DNA from: an uncultured Methylococcaceae bacterium
GTDB lineage: Bacteria; Pseudomonadota; Gammaproteobacteria; Methylococcales; Methylomonadaceae
DNA: 40,711 bases
Direction: 5' to 3'
Assembly (NCBI GenBank): GCA_903859415.1
Contig: CAIOMN010000272.1
Coordinates: 1 to 40,711 of the forward strand
In this document: piece by piece, positions 9,853-19,095 of the stretch
Layout of the letters: the number at the start of each line of letters is the position of its first letter
Numbering within the stretch: position 1 is the first letter of the stretch
Notes under the pieces: generated by a model
What the model was told of the DNA's origin: nothing
What the model saw: only the letters and a program-made list of their open reading frames with translations
Database searches by the model: none
Position numbers and translations under genes: made by a program

Positions 9853-11365
9853 TAAGGTGAATAAGATTCAGTTGCTGTATGTGGAAAATGTAATTTCCCG
9901 AAAAAACAAGACAGTTCAACAAATAGTCTCTTTTTTTATGCAGTTAGATAATCTGGGTTATGACAAGCAGTGCGACGTTGTTTGGGCGGGTGAAGACGGT
10001 GAATGGTCTTCATTACCAGCAAGTTACCACAGTGCTTTGGGTGATAATACGGAATATTGGCGTGCTAAAATAACGCTCATGGGTACGAGTGAAAAATCAC
10101 TTCCTGGTAATATTGTTTTTTCTTTGCGTTATTTAGTGCAGGGTCAAGAGTATTGGGATAATAACGAGGGTTTAAATTATTCCAGTGAAGCGGACTCTGG
10201 CATAAAGGTTACGTCTAATCATATAGTACAAAATATTGGTTTTGAGAGTCACTTAGACGTTAAGCAGAAAAGCATTCCTATTGTTGTATCAATCAATGAA
10301 TCAATTCAGGCGCAGGCTGTGACGGTACATTGGACGGTAGATAATTGGTTACATACCTATAAAAATCCTTGCCAATATAAAAGAAATTATTGGGACGAGG
10401 TGGCTTGTAGTAACGCCAGAAATCCAAATCAGTATGGCTCCCAGATTTGGCAGGGATTATTAACGATAGATAATGCGTTTCGAGTGCAATATATTATCTC
10501 TTGTGAGGTCGATGATGAGGTTTTCTGGGATAACAATGGCGATAAGAATTATTCGCTGAGTCATGAAGCACTTAAGGTTTTGATTCTTAATTTGCATTGT
10601 TATCAGGAAGATAATCAGGACATGAAGTTTGCGCAGATAGCTAAAGCTATTAATGAGCAGAATGCTGATGTGATTTGTTTTCAGGAAGTGGCTGAGCTTT
10701 GGAATGATGGCAATGGAAATTGGGACACTAATTCGGCAAAAATAATTAATGATCAATTATTAAAGCCCTATCATATTTATACCGATTGGGCTCACTTAGG
10801 ATTTGATAAATACCGAGAGGGAGTTGCCATTTTAAGCCGTTACCCGTTATTAAAACAGTCCTCAAAATATGTATCTACTGTTCATAGTCCCTATAGCATT
10901 AATTCGAGAAAAGTGGTTATGGCCCAGATAAATGTTCCTTATATAGGGTTGGTTAACGTTTATTCGGCACATCTCAGTTGGTGGTCTGATGGTTTCTCAG
11001 AGCAGTTTAAAAATTTAAGCCAGTGGGCTGATGATAATCAAACCCAGGAAGTAAAGGCAACACTTTTATGTGGCGACTTTAATATCACAGCGGGTTCAGA
11101 AGGCTATCATTTTGTCGTTAATGATAATAGATATGATGACCAGTTTTTAGCGGTTAATTCTCAGGGCGCATTTGAAAAAATATTCAAAGTAAATGACCCA
11201 CATTGGCAACATTATCTTGCAGATGATTATCGGATTGATTATATTTTTATGAATAAAACGAGTGGACTTCACATCACTGATGGAAATGTACTGTTTACCG
11301 ATGAAGATTATGGTCGTGTCTCAGACCATTGCGGCTATTTGATGGCCTTTGAACCTAAGTTTTGA
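9839..11365 (+). CDS. CBM21-CBM21-EEP fusion protein, candidate glycogen/maltodextrin phosphatase
   Basis: A 508-aa protein in two parts. Residues about 20-115 and 140-245 each read as a CBM21-type glycogen-binding module, ending in the signature YWDNNEGLNY (Y105) and FWDNNGDKNY (F229). Residues about 246-508 form an endonuclease/exonuclease/phosphatase domain with every expected active-site residue: N251, E283 (CFQEV), H378 (SAHLSWW), D413 and N415 (GDFN), D467 (RIDYIF) and D496-H497 (SDH). The segments GFDKYREGVAILS and YSAHLSWWSD resemble, from memory, the maltose-6'-phosphate phosphatase MapP rather than DNA-repair nucleases. No signal peptide is seen. The start overlaps glgA by 14 nt and lacks a clear ribosome site, suggesting coupled translation. 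The phosphatase role is inference; a nuclease or phosphodiesterase cannot be excluded. Confidence 0.75.
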   Translation: MKTFSKVNKIQLLYVENVISRKNKTVQQIVSFFMQLDNLGYDKQCDVVWAGEDGEWSSLPASYHSALGDNTEYWRAKITLMGTSEKSLPGNIVFSLRYLVQGQEYWDNNEGLNYSSEADSGIKVTSNHIVQNIGFESHLDVKQKSIPIVVSINESIQAQAVTVHWTVDNWLHTYKNPCQYKRNYWDEVACSNARNPNQYGSQIWQGLLTIDNAFRVQYIISCEVDDEVFWDNNGDKNYSLSHEALKVLILNLHCYQEDNQDMKFAQIAKAINEQNADVICFQEVAELWNDGNGNWDTNSAKIINDQLLKPYHIYTDWAHLGFDKYREGVAILSRYPLLKQSSKYVSTVHSPYSINSRKVVMAQINVPYIGLVNVYSAHLSWWSDGFSEQFKNLSQWADDNQTQEVKATLLCGDFNITAGSEGYHFVVNDNRYDDQFLAVNSQGAFEKIFKVNDPHWQHYLADDYRIDYIFMNKTSGLHITDGNVLFTDEDYGRVSDHCGYLMAFEPKF

Positions 11366-11391
11366 ATAATAAGTAACAATAAGGATAAAAC

Positions 11392-12987
11392 ATGCCGATA
11401 GCAGAACAATTTGCCACACCCACACATGGATATTTAGGCGGTTATTTTCAAAGAGTTAATGATTATAACGAGAAATTTAATGTTCGTTGGGGGAAAATAG
11501 AATTCGATGTGTTTTATGGGGTTCAGGCTAATGTAAAAGTTGTTCTCAAGGTATATCGTGAGCATGGTCTATGTGAAACTTATGTTGTTGATACTGACGC
11601 CTATGATATTAAATGGGATAGACATAAACGATGTACGCGTGATTTTTATGTTCTCCCATTTTCTAATAACTTTGGAAAGATAAGTTGTATTAAATTTTCT
11701 TATATTATCCATTTGAATGAACATTCTATTGCCTCACATAAAGACTACATTTTTATGAACAGTCATGAGGCACAAGATGACAATCCGCAATTTCGCAAGA
11801 TTAGCAGTGATTGGTCAACTGTTAATGAGTATCGTACTTATGAGTTGAATTCAGCAGAATTGCAGAGTGATGTCGATTGGTATAACCACCATTTTGAGTC
11901 GTTAAATTTGACGCCAAAGTTTACCAAAGGGCAGCAATATCATCCTTATCATCCCAAACGTTATCTTCATGATCATATTGATAAGGTGATTCGTAGCAAG
12001 TGGGAAACCCCTGAGCGCTTGTGTACTATAAAAGTTAGTGTGGATTGTATAGATGATTCAGATTTTATTTCCCACTTGATTCATGCCAGTCATCATGGTG
12101 TTTTGGTACAGTGTATTGTTGATTGGCGCAAAATGACCTTAACTAATAGTCATAATTACGCTCGTCTGAAGCAGGCTCGTGTTGAATTGATTGGCGTATT
12201 TTGCACACCTCGACATCATCTTATAGAAGTTGAACCTGATATGCACACAAAGTTTGTAATTTTTAATGATGAAGATTGCATATTAGGCTCTTTTAATATC
12301 ACCTTCGATCGTTGGTGGGCTAATTGGGAGTCTGGAATGACTTTTCGTTCAAAGGGTGTGTGCCGATTATTGGATAATATATTCCAGAGTCAGCGTGGGG
12401 GGGTTAATCAAAAATATGGCGTTGATCCCTTAAGCCATTTTAATTTGCTTTATACCTTTGGCAGGCAAATGATGCTCAATGGCAAGCCTTATCGACCTCA
12501 TCACGCAATCCTTGCTGAAATCCATCACGCTAAATATTCAATTAGATTGTGCCTTTTTTTAATGGGGGACTTATTAGGGGAGCACTATGAGAGTGTTGTT
12601 GAGGCCTTAATTCAAGCAAAGACTAGGGGGGTTTATGTGCACATTCTTTTTAATGGGCATTTAGCAAGAGAAGGTCGTATTGGGGTTGAGCGCTCTATGG
12701 TTGATGAGTTAAATCGACCTTTATTACCTGCAGTACAACGCTTAAAGAATGCAGGTATTGCTGTAGGCTTGGTCTATGGTCAAGATGATCACCCTGTACC
12801 GTATTCACCCATTCATTCTAAATATTGTATTATTGATGATGCTATTGTCATTGAAGGTAGCTTTAACTGGTATAACACTTCGGTATTTTCTCATGATTTA
12901 GTCATTGTTACTAATAATCACCAAATTGCTCAGCCCTATCTTTATGAATTTGAGCAAATTCAGCGTTCGTTTAGGGTTTATTATTAA
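11392..12987 (+). CDS. phospholipase D superfamily protein with N-terminal beta-rich domain
   Basis: A 531-aa protein whose start has AAGGA 8 nt upstream. The first ~130 residues look beta-rich and could be a divergent carbohydrate-binding module, although I see no WDNN signature. Two HKD-type motifs follow. The first is HTKFVIFND at H285-K287, where the Asp position after four spacer residues is Asn (D comes one later). The second is a full HSKYCIIDD at H475-K477-D482. Each ends in GSFN. The family includes phosphodiesterases, nucleases, phospholipases and phosphatidyl transferases. No membrane segment or signal peptide is evident. It lies 26 nt after the CBM21-EEP gene in the glycogen operon, so a role in phosphodiester chemistry on glycogen is possible but unproven. 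Confidence 0.75.
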   Translation: MPIAEQFATPTHGYLGGYFQRVNDYNEKFNVRWGKIEFDVFYGVQANVKVVLKVYREHGLCETYVVDTDAYDIKWDRHKRCTRDFYVLPFSNNFGKISCIKFSYIIHLNEHSIASHKDYIFMNSHEAQDDNPQFRKISSDWSTVNEYRTYELNSAELQSDVDWYNHHFESLNLTPKFTKGQQYHPYHPKRYLHDHIDKVIRSKWETPERLCTIKVSVDCIDDSDFISHLIHASHHGVLVQCIVDWRKMTLTNSHNYARLKQARVELIGVFCTPRHHLIEVEPDMHTKFVIFNDEDCILGSFNITFDRWWANWESGMTFRSKGVCRLLDNIFQSQRGGVNQKYGVDPLSHFNLLYTFGRQMMLNGKPYRPHHAILAEIHHAKYSIRLCLFLMGDLLGEHYESVVEALIQAKTRGVYVHILFNGHLAREGRIGVERSMVDELNRPLLPAVQRLKNAGIAVGLVYGQDDHPVPYSPIHSKYCIIDDAIVIEGSFNWYNTSVFSHDLVIVTNNHQIAQPYLYEFEQIQRSFRVYY

Positions 12988-13055
12988 TCAGTGTCTGTAT
13001 CAGTGCTTTGCCTAGCTAAGTGAAAAGCGTTTTATTCTAATATATGTTAGGCTCA

Positions 13056-14159
13056 TCATTTTTGAGGGTTAAGAGAAAGCATACCGTTCTTTGTAAATTC
13101 ATATTTATGGTCTAGCCACCCTTTCCCAAATAATACAAGAACATTCTCGTAATAATGATCAGGTTTGGAAGATGTTTTTCTGGTTATTAACTCATTCAAA
13201 AAATTATTTGTCGTTTTTAAATCCTCTGCGCTGACTAAAAATGGTAATACAGCAGCTTTAAATCCAAGGGGGTGATAACCAGATTGGGTTTTTAATGCGA
13301 TATCGTATTGTTCTGCCACAAACTCATCAGATTGAATAATTTTTAACATGGGAGAATAATGACTCATCAGCGCTTTTTTTTCTGGCTCATCTTCACTTAA
13401 CATGCCTAGCCAAAGGTAGACTCGAATAGCATTGTATCCTCCTATTTTAGTATCGCTATTGTCATCTTGAATTTGGTTGTTGGTATTTAAAACTGCCCAT
13501 TCTGGTGCAAATCCTAGTGGTGAAGATTGGTTTAAGAGTTTTATACTATTTTCAGTGATTTCATGCCACACTGAATGTGGAAATAATACTTCAAAACGTC
13601 TTAAAATCTGTATTGGAAGATAGCTAGGATTTAACCGCCATGAGGTCGTAGTTACTTGGAACCCTCTTGATCCAGGTAGGACCATCCATCCATAATTAGG
13701 TATTTGTACGGCCTCCTTTTGTAAAATACGTTGGGCTAAAAAATAACCTAATGATTCATAGCGAGATTCATTCCAAATTCGTCCAGCTTCAGTTAGTGCG
13801 TAAGCAATCCATAAATCTGCATCTGAAGCTGAATTTGTATCTAAAACACTATAGGTTTCTTTATTTAGGCCCCATAACCAAGCGGGCAGGTTAACCGCTA
13901 AGTCATTGTTTGCTAAATTGCTTTCGGTCCAATTTAGCAAACGTTGAAATGTTTTCTTATCATCCGCAATCAAAGCAAATACCATTGCATAAGCCTGACC
14001 TTCTGATGTTGTGATCAATTTATGATTACTTCCATCAATAACACGTCCTTCAGGTGAAATATAAATAGCTTTAAATTCCTCCCAATCTTTCCATGTATCA
14101 TCATTTGCAAGTGAAAATAGTGGGGTTACTATTAACAAAATTACAAAAAAAAAACGCAT
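13056..14159 (-). CDS. bcsZ: endo-1,4-beta-glucanase BcsZ (GH8)
   Basis: Periplasmic cellulase of the cellulose secretion machine, which trims or releases nascent glucan. It is 367 aa with an N-terminal signal peptide (hydrophobic FFFVILLIVTPLFSLA). The GH8 motifs are present: SEGQAYAMVFAL holding the catalytic acid Glu, WLWGLN, and SDADLWIAYAL holding the catalytic Asp. It is the last gene of the bcs operon, 24 nt after bcsB. The plus-strand PLD gene converges on it with 68 bp between; I see no strong terminator hairpin there. Confidence 0.94.
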   Translation of the reverse strand: MRFFFVILLIVTPLFSLANDDTWKDWEEFKAIYISPEGRVIDGSNHKLITTSEGQAYAMVFALIADDKKTFQRLLNWTESNLANNDLAVNLPAWLWGLNKETYSVLDTNSASDADLWIAYALTEAGRIWNESRYESLGYFLAQRILQKEAVQIPNYGWMVLPGSRGFQVTTTSWRLNPSYLPIQILRRFEVLFPHSVWHEITENSIKLLNQSSPLGFAPEWAVLNTNNQIQDDNSDTKIGGYNAIRVYLWLGMLSEDEPEKKALMSHYSPMLKIIQSDEFVAEQYDIALKTQSGYHPLGFKAAVLPFLVSAEDLKTTNNFLNELITRKTSSKPDHYYENVLVLFGKGWLDHKYEFTKNGMLSLNPQK

Positions 14160-14183
14160 TTTGATTGCTCTTTTCTAATAAAA

Positions 14184-16466
14184 TTATCGGGATGTTTTCA
14201 AGCGTTTATAAGCAATATATTTAAATAGCCGCCACAGTGTTGTAATTAATAAGATAACCATCAAAAATGTGATCAGGCCAACTAATATAGGGTGGTCTGA
14301 TAATTCGAACCAAATTAGCTTATAGATAGGCAAATAGCCTATGAAGTAAGTTTCTCCTACTTGCACATTAACTACCTCCCCAGCTCTAAATAATGAAACA
14401 GACCCTGATACAACCTGATTTCTATTCATGATCGTTGAAATAATTTGCTTAAAACTAGACGGATGTGATGCCACCAAAGCTACTACACTTCTGTTTTTTT
14501 GCCAAGGTGACTCAAAGCTTAATAGCGCACCCACTTCATTATCACTGTTATTATTAAATTCGATTTGACTTGTTACAGTTCTCTCTGATTTTATATAGTT
14601 TGGTTGAAATATTTCTGTATTTTCAGCATTACGAATTGGTTGGGTAATCGCTTTTTTCATTTCTGATACCAAAACATTTGCTAATTTATTCTTATCGTTT
14701 TCTTGTACAATTTGGGTCGATAATTGACCAATTACGAGTATGTCTTTATCTTCAATTCCGTTATAAGGTGCAGAATCAAAAATAGTAAATTTAGTTGCCG
14801 ATAGTCCCGTTGAAGAACCAAATGACCCTAATAATTCCAAGTAGGTTTCTACTTCGCTCTCAGATGCGTTTTTATTAAGTATAACCCCAGTGTCTGCAAG
14901 ATCGGCTAATCGAGTAAATGGGAAGCCTAGGTTGCTAAAAGATCTTAAGTCAGGCATTGGCATATAATGATAAAATCCACTTAAATCAATCGTGGAATCA
15001 CCATCAACTTCACCATACATATAGTCGGCCGTTAAATCTCTACAATCTCCACCCTCAGGTTTGTTAAATGAATATTCAAATTGAATTCTATTTCGAGTAC
15101 TTAATCTAAACCCGGGAACCAGAATTCTGTTTTCTTCACCAAATACAAGATCATCAATGAGTGGAACTCTGACTCTGTCATTATCGGACTCTCCGCTTAT
15201 CCCGTTTTTGTTTAAAGAAAAACCTTTAATAAACAAGTCGTTTACAAACATAGATAGCTGTGAGTCATCCTCTTTATTTGGAGGCGAGTATCGATATTTA
15301 ATGTTGATCGGAATACCTCTGCTTTTCCAAGTAAATAAATCAGGTGCAATATTAAAATTCAGAATTATAGGTGTCGGTGTGCGACCATGGGTTTGTAATT
15401 GTGTAGGGGTTTCTACTAATTCACCTAATTTAACTTCTCTATCAAGAGGCATCCAAGAAGGGGCGTCGTAGGGTTTACGAGGTAACAATATATTGACATT
15501 GGTAATTTCGGTAAATGATCCTGCTAATATAGGAGAGCCAGTAACTAAACCTTCAATTGCAGTACGGAGATCTTGTTTGTCACGTCCTAAGATCAGTAAT
15601 AATTTTACAAAAGGGTTGGTTGGGTGAGCAATGAGCTGAATAGTTGGTTTACTTACTGGGGGTAGATCCTTTAAAAAATCGGGACGTTTGTCGTTAGTAG
15701 CGAACACAATGGCATGTTTTGTAGGCAGCTGATTAGTGAGAGTAGGAAATGATATAACTCGCCATTTAGCCAGACTACCAAAATACGAAGCTGCAATTCC
15801 AGCAGGTTCCAATGTTTCATTCTTTGAGTTTTCAGGAAAAATAAAAGGAATCTCTACTAAGGTAAAGTCATTGACATCAAAAAAAGGTTTTGGAAAAAGA
15901 GATAAATCGTTTTTTAGTGGAATTGGCTGTACCGTCAACACTAATTGACTCTGTTTACTAATTTCAAACCACTCACTCATTTGTGCTTGGTTTGCACAGC
16001 GCTCCTCACGATAAGTAATTAATTCAAAAGTAATTTCATTATATTTAGATAATAACCTTGGATCAAAATGCATGGTGTTTTTAATTTGAGTCCCTGCTTT
16101 ACTCCTGTCAACGCTAAAATATCCAGCAACTTGGTTATTTATGAGTACGCGCACTTGAGTTACATCTTCTGAAAGTGTAGGAGAATAAATATAAGATACG
16201 TCAATTTTAGCAGCTGTTACTAATTCGTCGAGTCGAGAACCAAAACCAATTGATTGTTTGGATAAATTCCCTTGCAATTTTATAGCTGATTTTATGCCCA
16301 ATTGTTCAAATGAGGTTACATCATCAATGACTGGAGGGTTATCAACAGTGTATGTCACGTTATCTTTAAAAAAATTACGTTGTGCACAAAAGCTCGGTGT
16401 CGACAAAGTAAACAATACAGAAAAAAAGAGTGCGAATAAAATTTTAGTTGTTGCAGAGACTTTCAT
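14184..16466 (-). CDS. bcsB: cyclic-di-GMP-associated cellulose synthase periplasmic subunit BcsB
   Basis: Membrane-anchored periplasmic subunit that partners BcsA and guides the emerging glucan. The start at 16466 (760 aa) is preferred. TGA of bcsA is followed by one base and then this ATG, with AAGGA 8 nt upstream, and the protein opens with a signal peptide (KILFALFFSVLFTLS). An in-frame TTG at 16487 would add seven residues inside bcsA and is unlikely. The C-terminus has one membrane helix (VGLITFLMVILLITTLW) followed by a basic tail, as expected for the BcsB anchor. Length is close to the enterobacterial protein. Confidence 0.93.
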   Translation of the reverse strand: MKVSATTKILFALFFSVLFTLSTPSFCAQRNFFKDNVTYTVDNPPVIDDVTSFEQLGIKSAIKLQGNLSKQSIGFGSRLDELVTAAKIDVSYIYSPTLSEDVTQVRVLINNQVAGYFSVDRSKAGTQIKNTMHFDPRLLSKYNEITFELITYREERCANQAQMSEWFEISKQSQLVLTVQPIPLKNDLSLFPKPFFDVNDFTLVEIPFIFPENSKNETLEPAGIAASYFGSLAKWRVISFPTLTNQLPTKHAIVFATNDKRPDFLKDLPPVSKPTIQLIAHPTNPFVKLLLILGRDKQDLRTAIEGLVTGSPILAGSFTEITNVNILLPRKPYDAPSWMPLDREVKLGELVETPTQLQTHGRTPTPIILNFNIAPDLFTWKSRGIPINIKYRYSPPNKEDDSQLSMFVNDLFIKGFSLNKNGISGESDNDRVRVPLIDDLVFGEENRILVPGFRLSTRNRIQFEYSFNKPEGGDCRDLTADYMYGEVDGDSTIDLSGFYHYMPMPDLRSFSNLGFPFTRLADLADTGVILNKNASESEVETYLELLGSFGSSTGLSATKFTIFDSAPYNGIEDKDILVIGQLSTQIVQENDKNKLANVLVSEMKKAITQPIRNAENTEIFQPNYIKSERTVTSQIEFNNNSDNEVGALLSFESPWQKNRSVVALVASHPSSFKQIISTIMNRNQVVSGSVSLFRAGEVVNVQVGETYFIGYLPIYKLIWFELSDHPILVGLITFLMVILLITTLWRLFKYIAYKRLKTSR

Positions 16467-16467
16467 A

Positions 16468-19086
16468 TCAAGCGTCCTTATACTCAAGAGTATTATCTAT
16501 AATGTTTTTAGGTAGCAATGTTTTGATATAGCTAATAAATGAGCTTAATAACAAAAAAGGCTTTGTAATAAATTGAGGGAGCATCCTAAGTAAAATAAGA
16601 TAGCCGTGGAAGCTCACTTTAAGAATTGATATTAAGCTTGAGAGAGGCTTGTCTTTAGCGAAATTTTGGTTCCAGAGGCTCCATGCATCTGATCGGGAAT
16701 AAGTACATTGGGTAAATTCAAGTTGTTGTTGAATGGTTAACTTTTCAAAAATAGCTCCAATATAGTTTTTATTTTCGTGGGTGATTCGTACAGGAAATAA
16801 GAATTCTTTATCACCGCGTGGAATTAGGATATGAATGATTTCATTTTTTTCAAGTTTTGTTTCATCATTTATGTAAAGCCCTACTCCTGCGCTCGAAAAA
16901 TCACGCAAAGTTGCGCAAAATAAATGACCTGAATTATTTTTAATTATAATTTCAGTATTAGCTTCAATCCTTTGATTTGTACGTAATTGTTTTGTTTCTT
17001 GTGCTACGCTGATTGCTCCACCCAGCAATATTAGATTATAAGCTGTCCACGCAAAATTTAAAATTACTGTAAGTTGTTCGTCATCCGGCCCAAAAAAATA
17101 TCTGTATACCGCAAGTACTATACCTATGATGTTTAGTACTATTAGCGTCAGGTAGGGTTTGGATATACTTAAATCAAAATAGTCTTTTTCGATTAAACCA
17201 CCTTTAGCCGTTACATTAAATTTCCCGATTTTTGGGTTAATCAATGCTACTGTTGTAGGGCGGGCAATGTACCAAGCAAGAACGGTTTCATATATCTCAG
17301 CCCAAAATGAGTAGCGATATCTACCCTGAATATAGGAGTTAGCGATATTGGCATGTATCAGTGTAGGGGCAGCGTAAAGTAAAATCTCTATTGCCGGTGC
17401 ATAAATCAGATAACTATGAAATAGAAGAAACCCTAATGGCGCTAACAAAAAAATTAAACGGGGTATTCCACCTAGAAAATGAATCATTGCATTTGTATAG
17501 CACAAGCGTTGACTAATACTTAGCCCTTTTCCAAGCAATGGGTTATCTATACGAAATATTTGTGCCATGCCTCTTGCCCAGCGAATTCGTTGTCCAACAT
17601 GTGCAGACAATGATTCTGTGGCTAATCCAGAAGCTTGAATAATATTTAGATAAGCAGAGGAATATCCTTTTCGGTGTAAACGTAACGCGGTGTGTGCATC
17701 CTCTGTGACTGTTTCTGTTGCAATACCTCCAACTTCTAGCAGGGGATCACGTTTTAATATCGAACAGGAGCCACAGAAAAATGAGGCATTCCATAAATCA
17801 TTTCCATCTTGAACAACACTATAAAACAAATTATTTTCGTTCGGGGTGCGTTTGAAATTACCAATGTTCCGTTCAAATGGATCTGGTGAGTAAAAGTGAT
17901 GTGGTGTCTGAACAAGCGCGAGTTTTATATCAGCTAAAAATGAGCCCATCGTAATTTGTAAAAATGATCTGACAGGCACATGGTCACAATCAAAGATTGC
18001 TATGTAATCACCTTGAGTAATTGTTAATGCATGGTTAATGTTACCAGCTTTAGCGTGATTATTATTATCACGAGTGATGTAGCCAGCACCTACTTCATTT
18101 GCAAATATTTTAAATTCTGGTCGATTACCGTCATCAAGAACAAAAACATTGATTTTATTTTTTGGCCAATCAATGTCCAGTGCTGCCAAAAGTGTAGTTT
18201 TAACAATTTCAAGCGGTTCATTATAGGTGGGTATAAAAATATCTACACTTGGCCAAACACTAGTATCTTCAGGTAAGGCTAGAGGCTTTCTTTCTAACGG
18301 CCACACTATTTGAAAAAATCCCAGTAACAAAACAATCCATGCATAAGTCTCTGCGAAAATTAAAATCACGCCAAAAAATACATCAAGACTGTTGTCGATG
18401 TTTAATGTAGAGTTATATCTCCACCATAAGTAACGTGAAGATATTGTTACTGAAAGAGTAATAAGCACTAATCTGGGTAATTTTCCAGGTGTTGAATAGG
18501 CTAAGAAAGCTACAAATAAAAGAAGTAAACTGAAGGTGACTTGTGCTGAAGTAGTAAAAGGAACTGAGAAACAAATAATCGCTAATAGACCTGCAAATAG
18601 CAAATATATCTGACTCTCAAACTTATTACTGAGGCTCATATTTGAAATTTCAACTTTGTTGAGCATACGGTCGGTTGAAATAGAAATTTTTTCAAGCGGT
18701 AAGAGAAGACTCAGTTTTATAAAAGTTAAAGCTAAATAAATAAAGTCTAAGTTAATTATTTTATTTTTAGTTCTGTTTGATTGTACAGTCGATAACCACA
18801 ATAATTGTAAGAAGAAACGAAGAATATCAGCCAGCGTAGGCTCTGAAAAATTGACGTGAGGGAAGTGTTTTTTGAAAATTTGGGCAGCATTCTTTCTGTT
18901 ATCATCATAACAAAAAGCAAAAAATACTATTCCAACTAAAATGCTAAATAGTGGTGTGTTATCAGCTAATAAAGTTTTTTTGAATACAACCCAGTCTTTA
19001 CCAATAGTCGATTGATTAATAATAAAGAATAATTTTACATCAATAGGCAGTTTTGTGTCTTTATTGAAATGATCTCTTGTAGACAT
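16468..19086 (-). CDS. bcsA: cellulose synthase catalytic subunit (UDP-forming, GT2 with PilZ)
   Basis: Inner-membrane processive glycosyltransferase that polymerises UDP-glucose and extrudes the chain. The 872-aa length matches the enterobacterial form with its N-terminal extension. GT2 motifs are in order: DDG (318-320), DCD (366-368), TED (461-463) and QRIRW (499-503). Several membrane helices flank the catalytic domain. The C-terminal PilZ domain has RTNQR (702-706) and DFSSAG, so the RxxxR and DxSxxG c-di-GMP contacts are intact. Neighbours are bcsQ (9-nt gap upstream) and bcsB (1-nt gap downstream). Confidence 0.97.
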   Translation of the reverse strand: MSTRDHFNKDTKLPIDVKLFFIINQSTIGKDWVVFKKTLLADNTPLFSILVGIVFFAFCYDDNRKNAAQIFKKHFPHVNFSEPTLADILRFFLQLLWLSTVQSNRTKNKIINLDFIYLALTFIKLSLLLPLEKISISTDRMLNKVEISNMSLSNKFESQIYLLFAGLLAIICFSVPFTTSAQVTFSLLLLFVAFLAYSTPGKLPRLVLITLSVTISSRYLWWRYNSTLNIDNSLDVFFGVILIFAETYAWIVLLLGFFQIVWPLERKPLALPEDTSVWPSVDIFIPTYNEPLEIVKTTLLAALDIDWPKNKINVFVLDDGNRPEFKIFANEVGAGYITRDNNNHAKAGNINHALTITQGDYIAIFDCDHVPVRSFLQITMGSFLADIKLALVQTPHHFYSPDPFERNIGNFKRTPNENNLFYSVVQDGNDLWNASFFCGSCSILKRDPLLEVGGIATETVTEDAHTALRLHRKGYSSAYLNIIQASGLATESLSAHVGQRIRWARGMAQIFRIDNPLLGKGLSISQRLCYTNAMIHFLGGIPRLIFLLAPLGFLLFHSYLIYAPAIEILLYAAPTLIHANIANSYIQGRYRYSFWAEIYETVLAWYIARPTTVALINPKIGKFNVTAKGGLIEKDYFDLSISKPYLTLIVLNIIGIVLAVYRYFFGPDDEQLTVILNFAWTAYNLILLGGAISVAQETKQLRTNQRIEANTEIIIKNNSGHLFCATLRDFSSAGVGLYINDETKLEKNEIIHILIPRGDKEFLFPVRITHENKNYIGAIFEKLTIQQQLEFTQCTYSRSDAWSLWNQNFAKDKPLSSLISILKVSFHGYLILLRMLPQFITKPFLLLSSFISYIKTLLPKNIIDNTLEYKDA

Positions 19087-19095
19087 GATTATTCA

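Noticed and set aside
12988-13055. Terminator between the PLD gene and bcsZ
   Set aside because: Only very short complementary runs (AAAA GCG TTTT) are present; no convincing stem.
16467-16487. TTG at 16487 as the start of bcsB
   Set aside because: It lies inside bcsA; the ATG at 16466 has AAGGA at the right spacing and begins the signal peptide.
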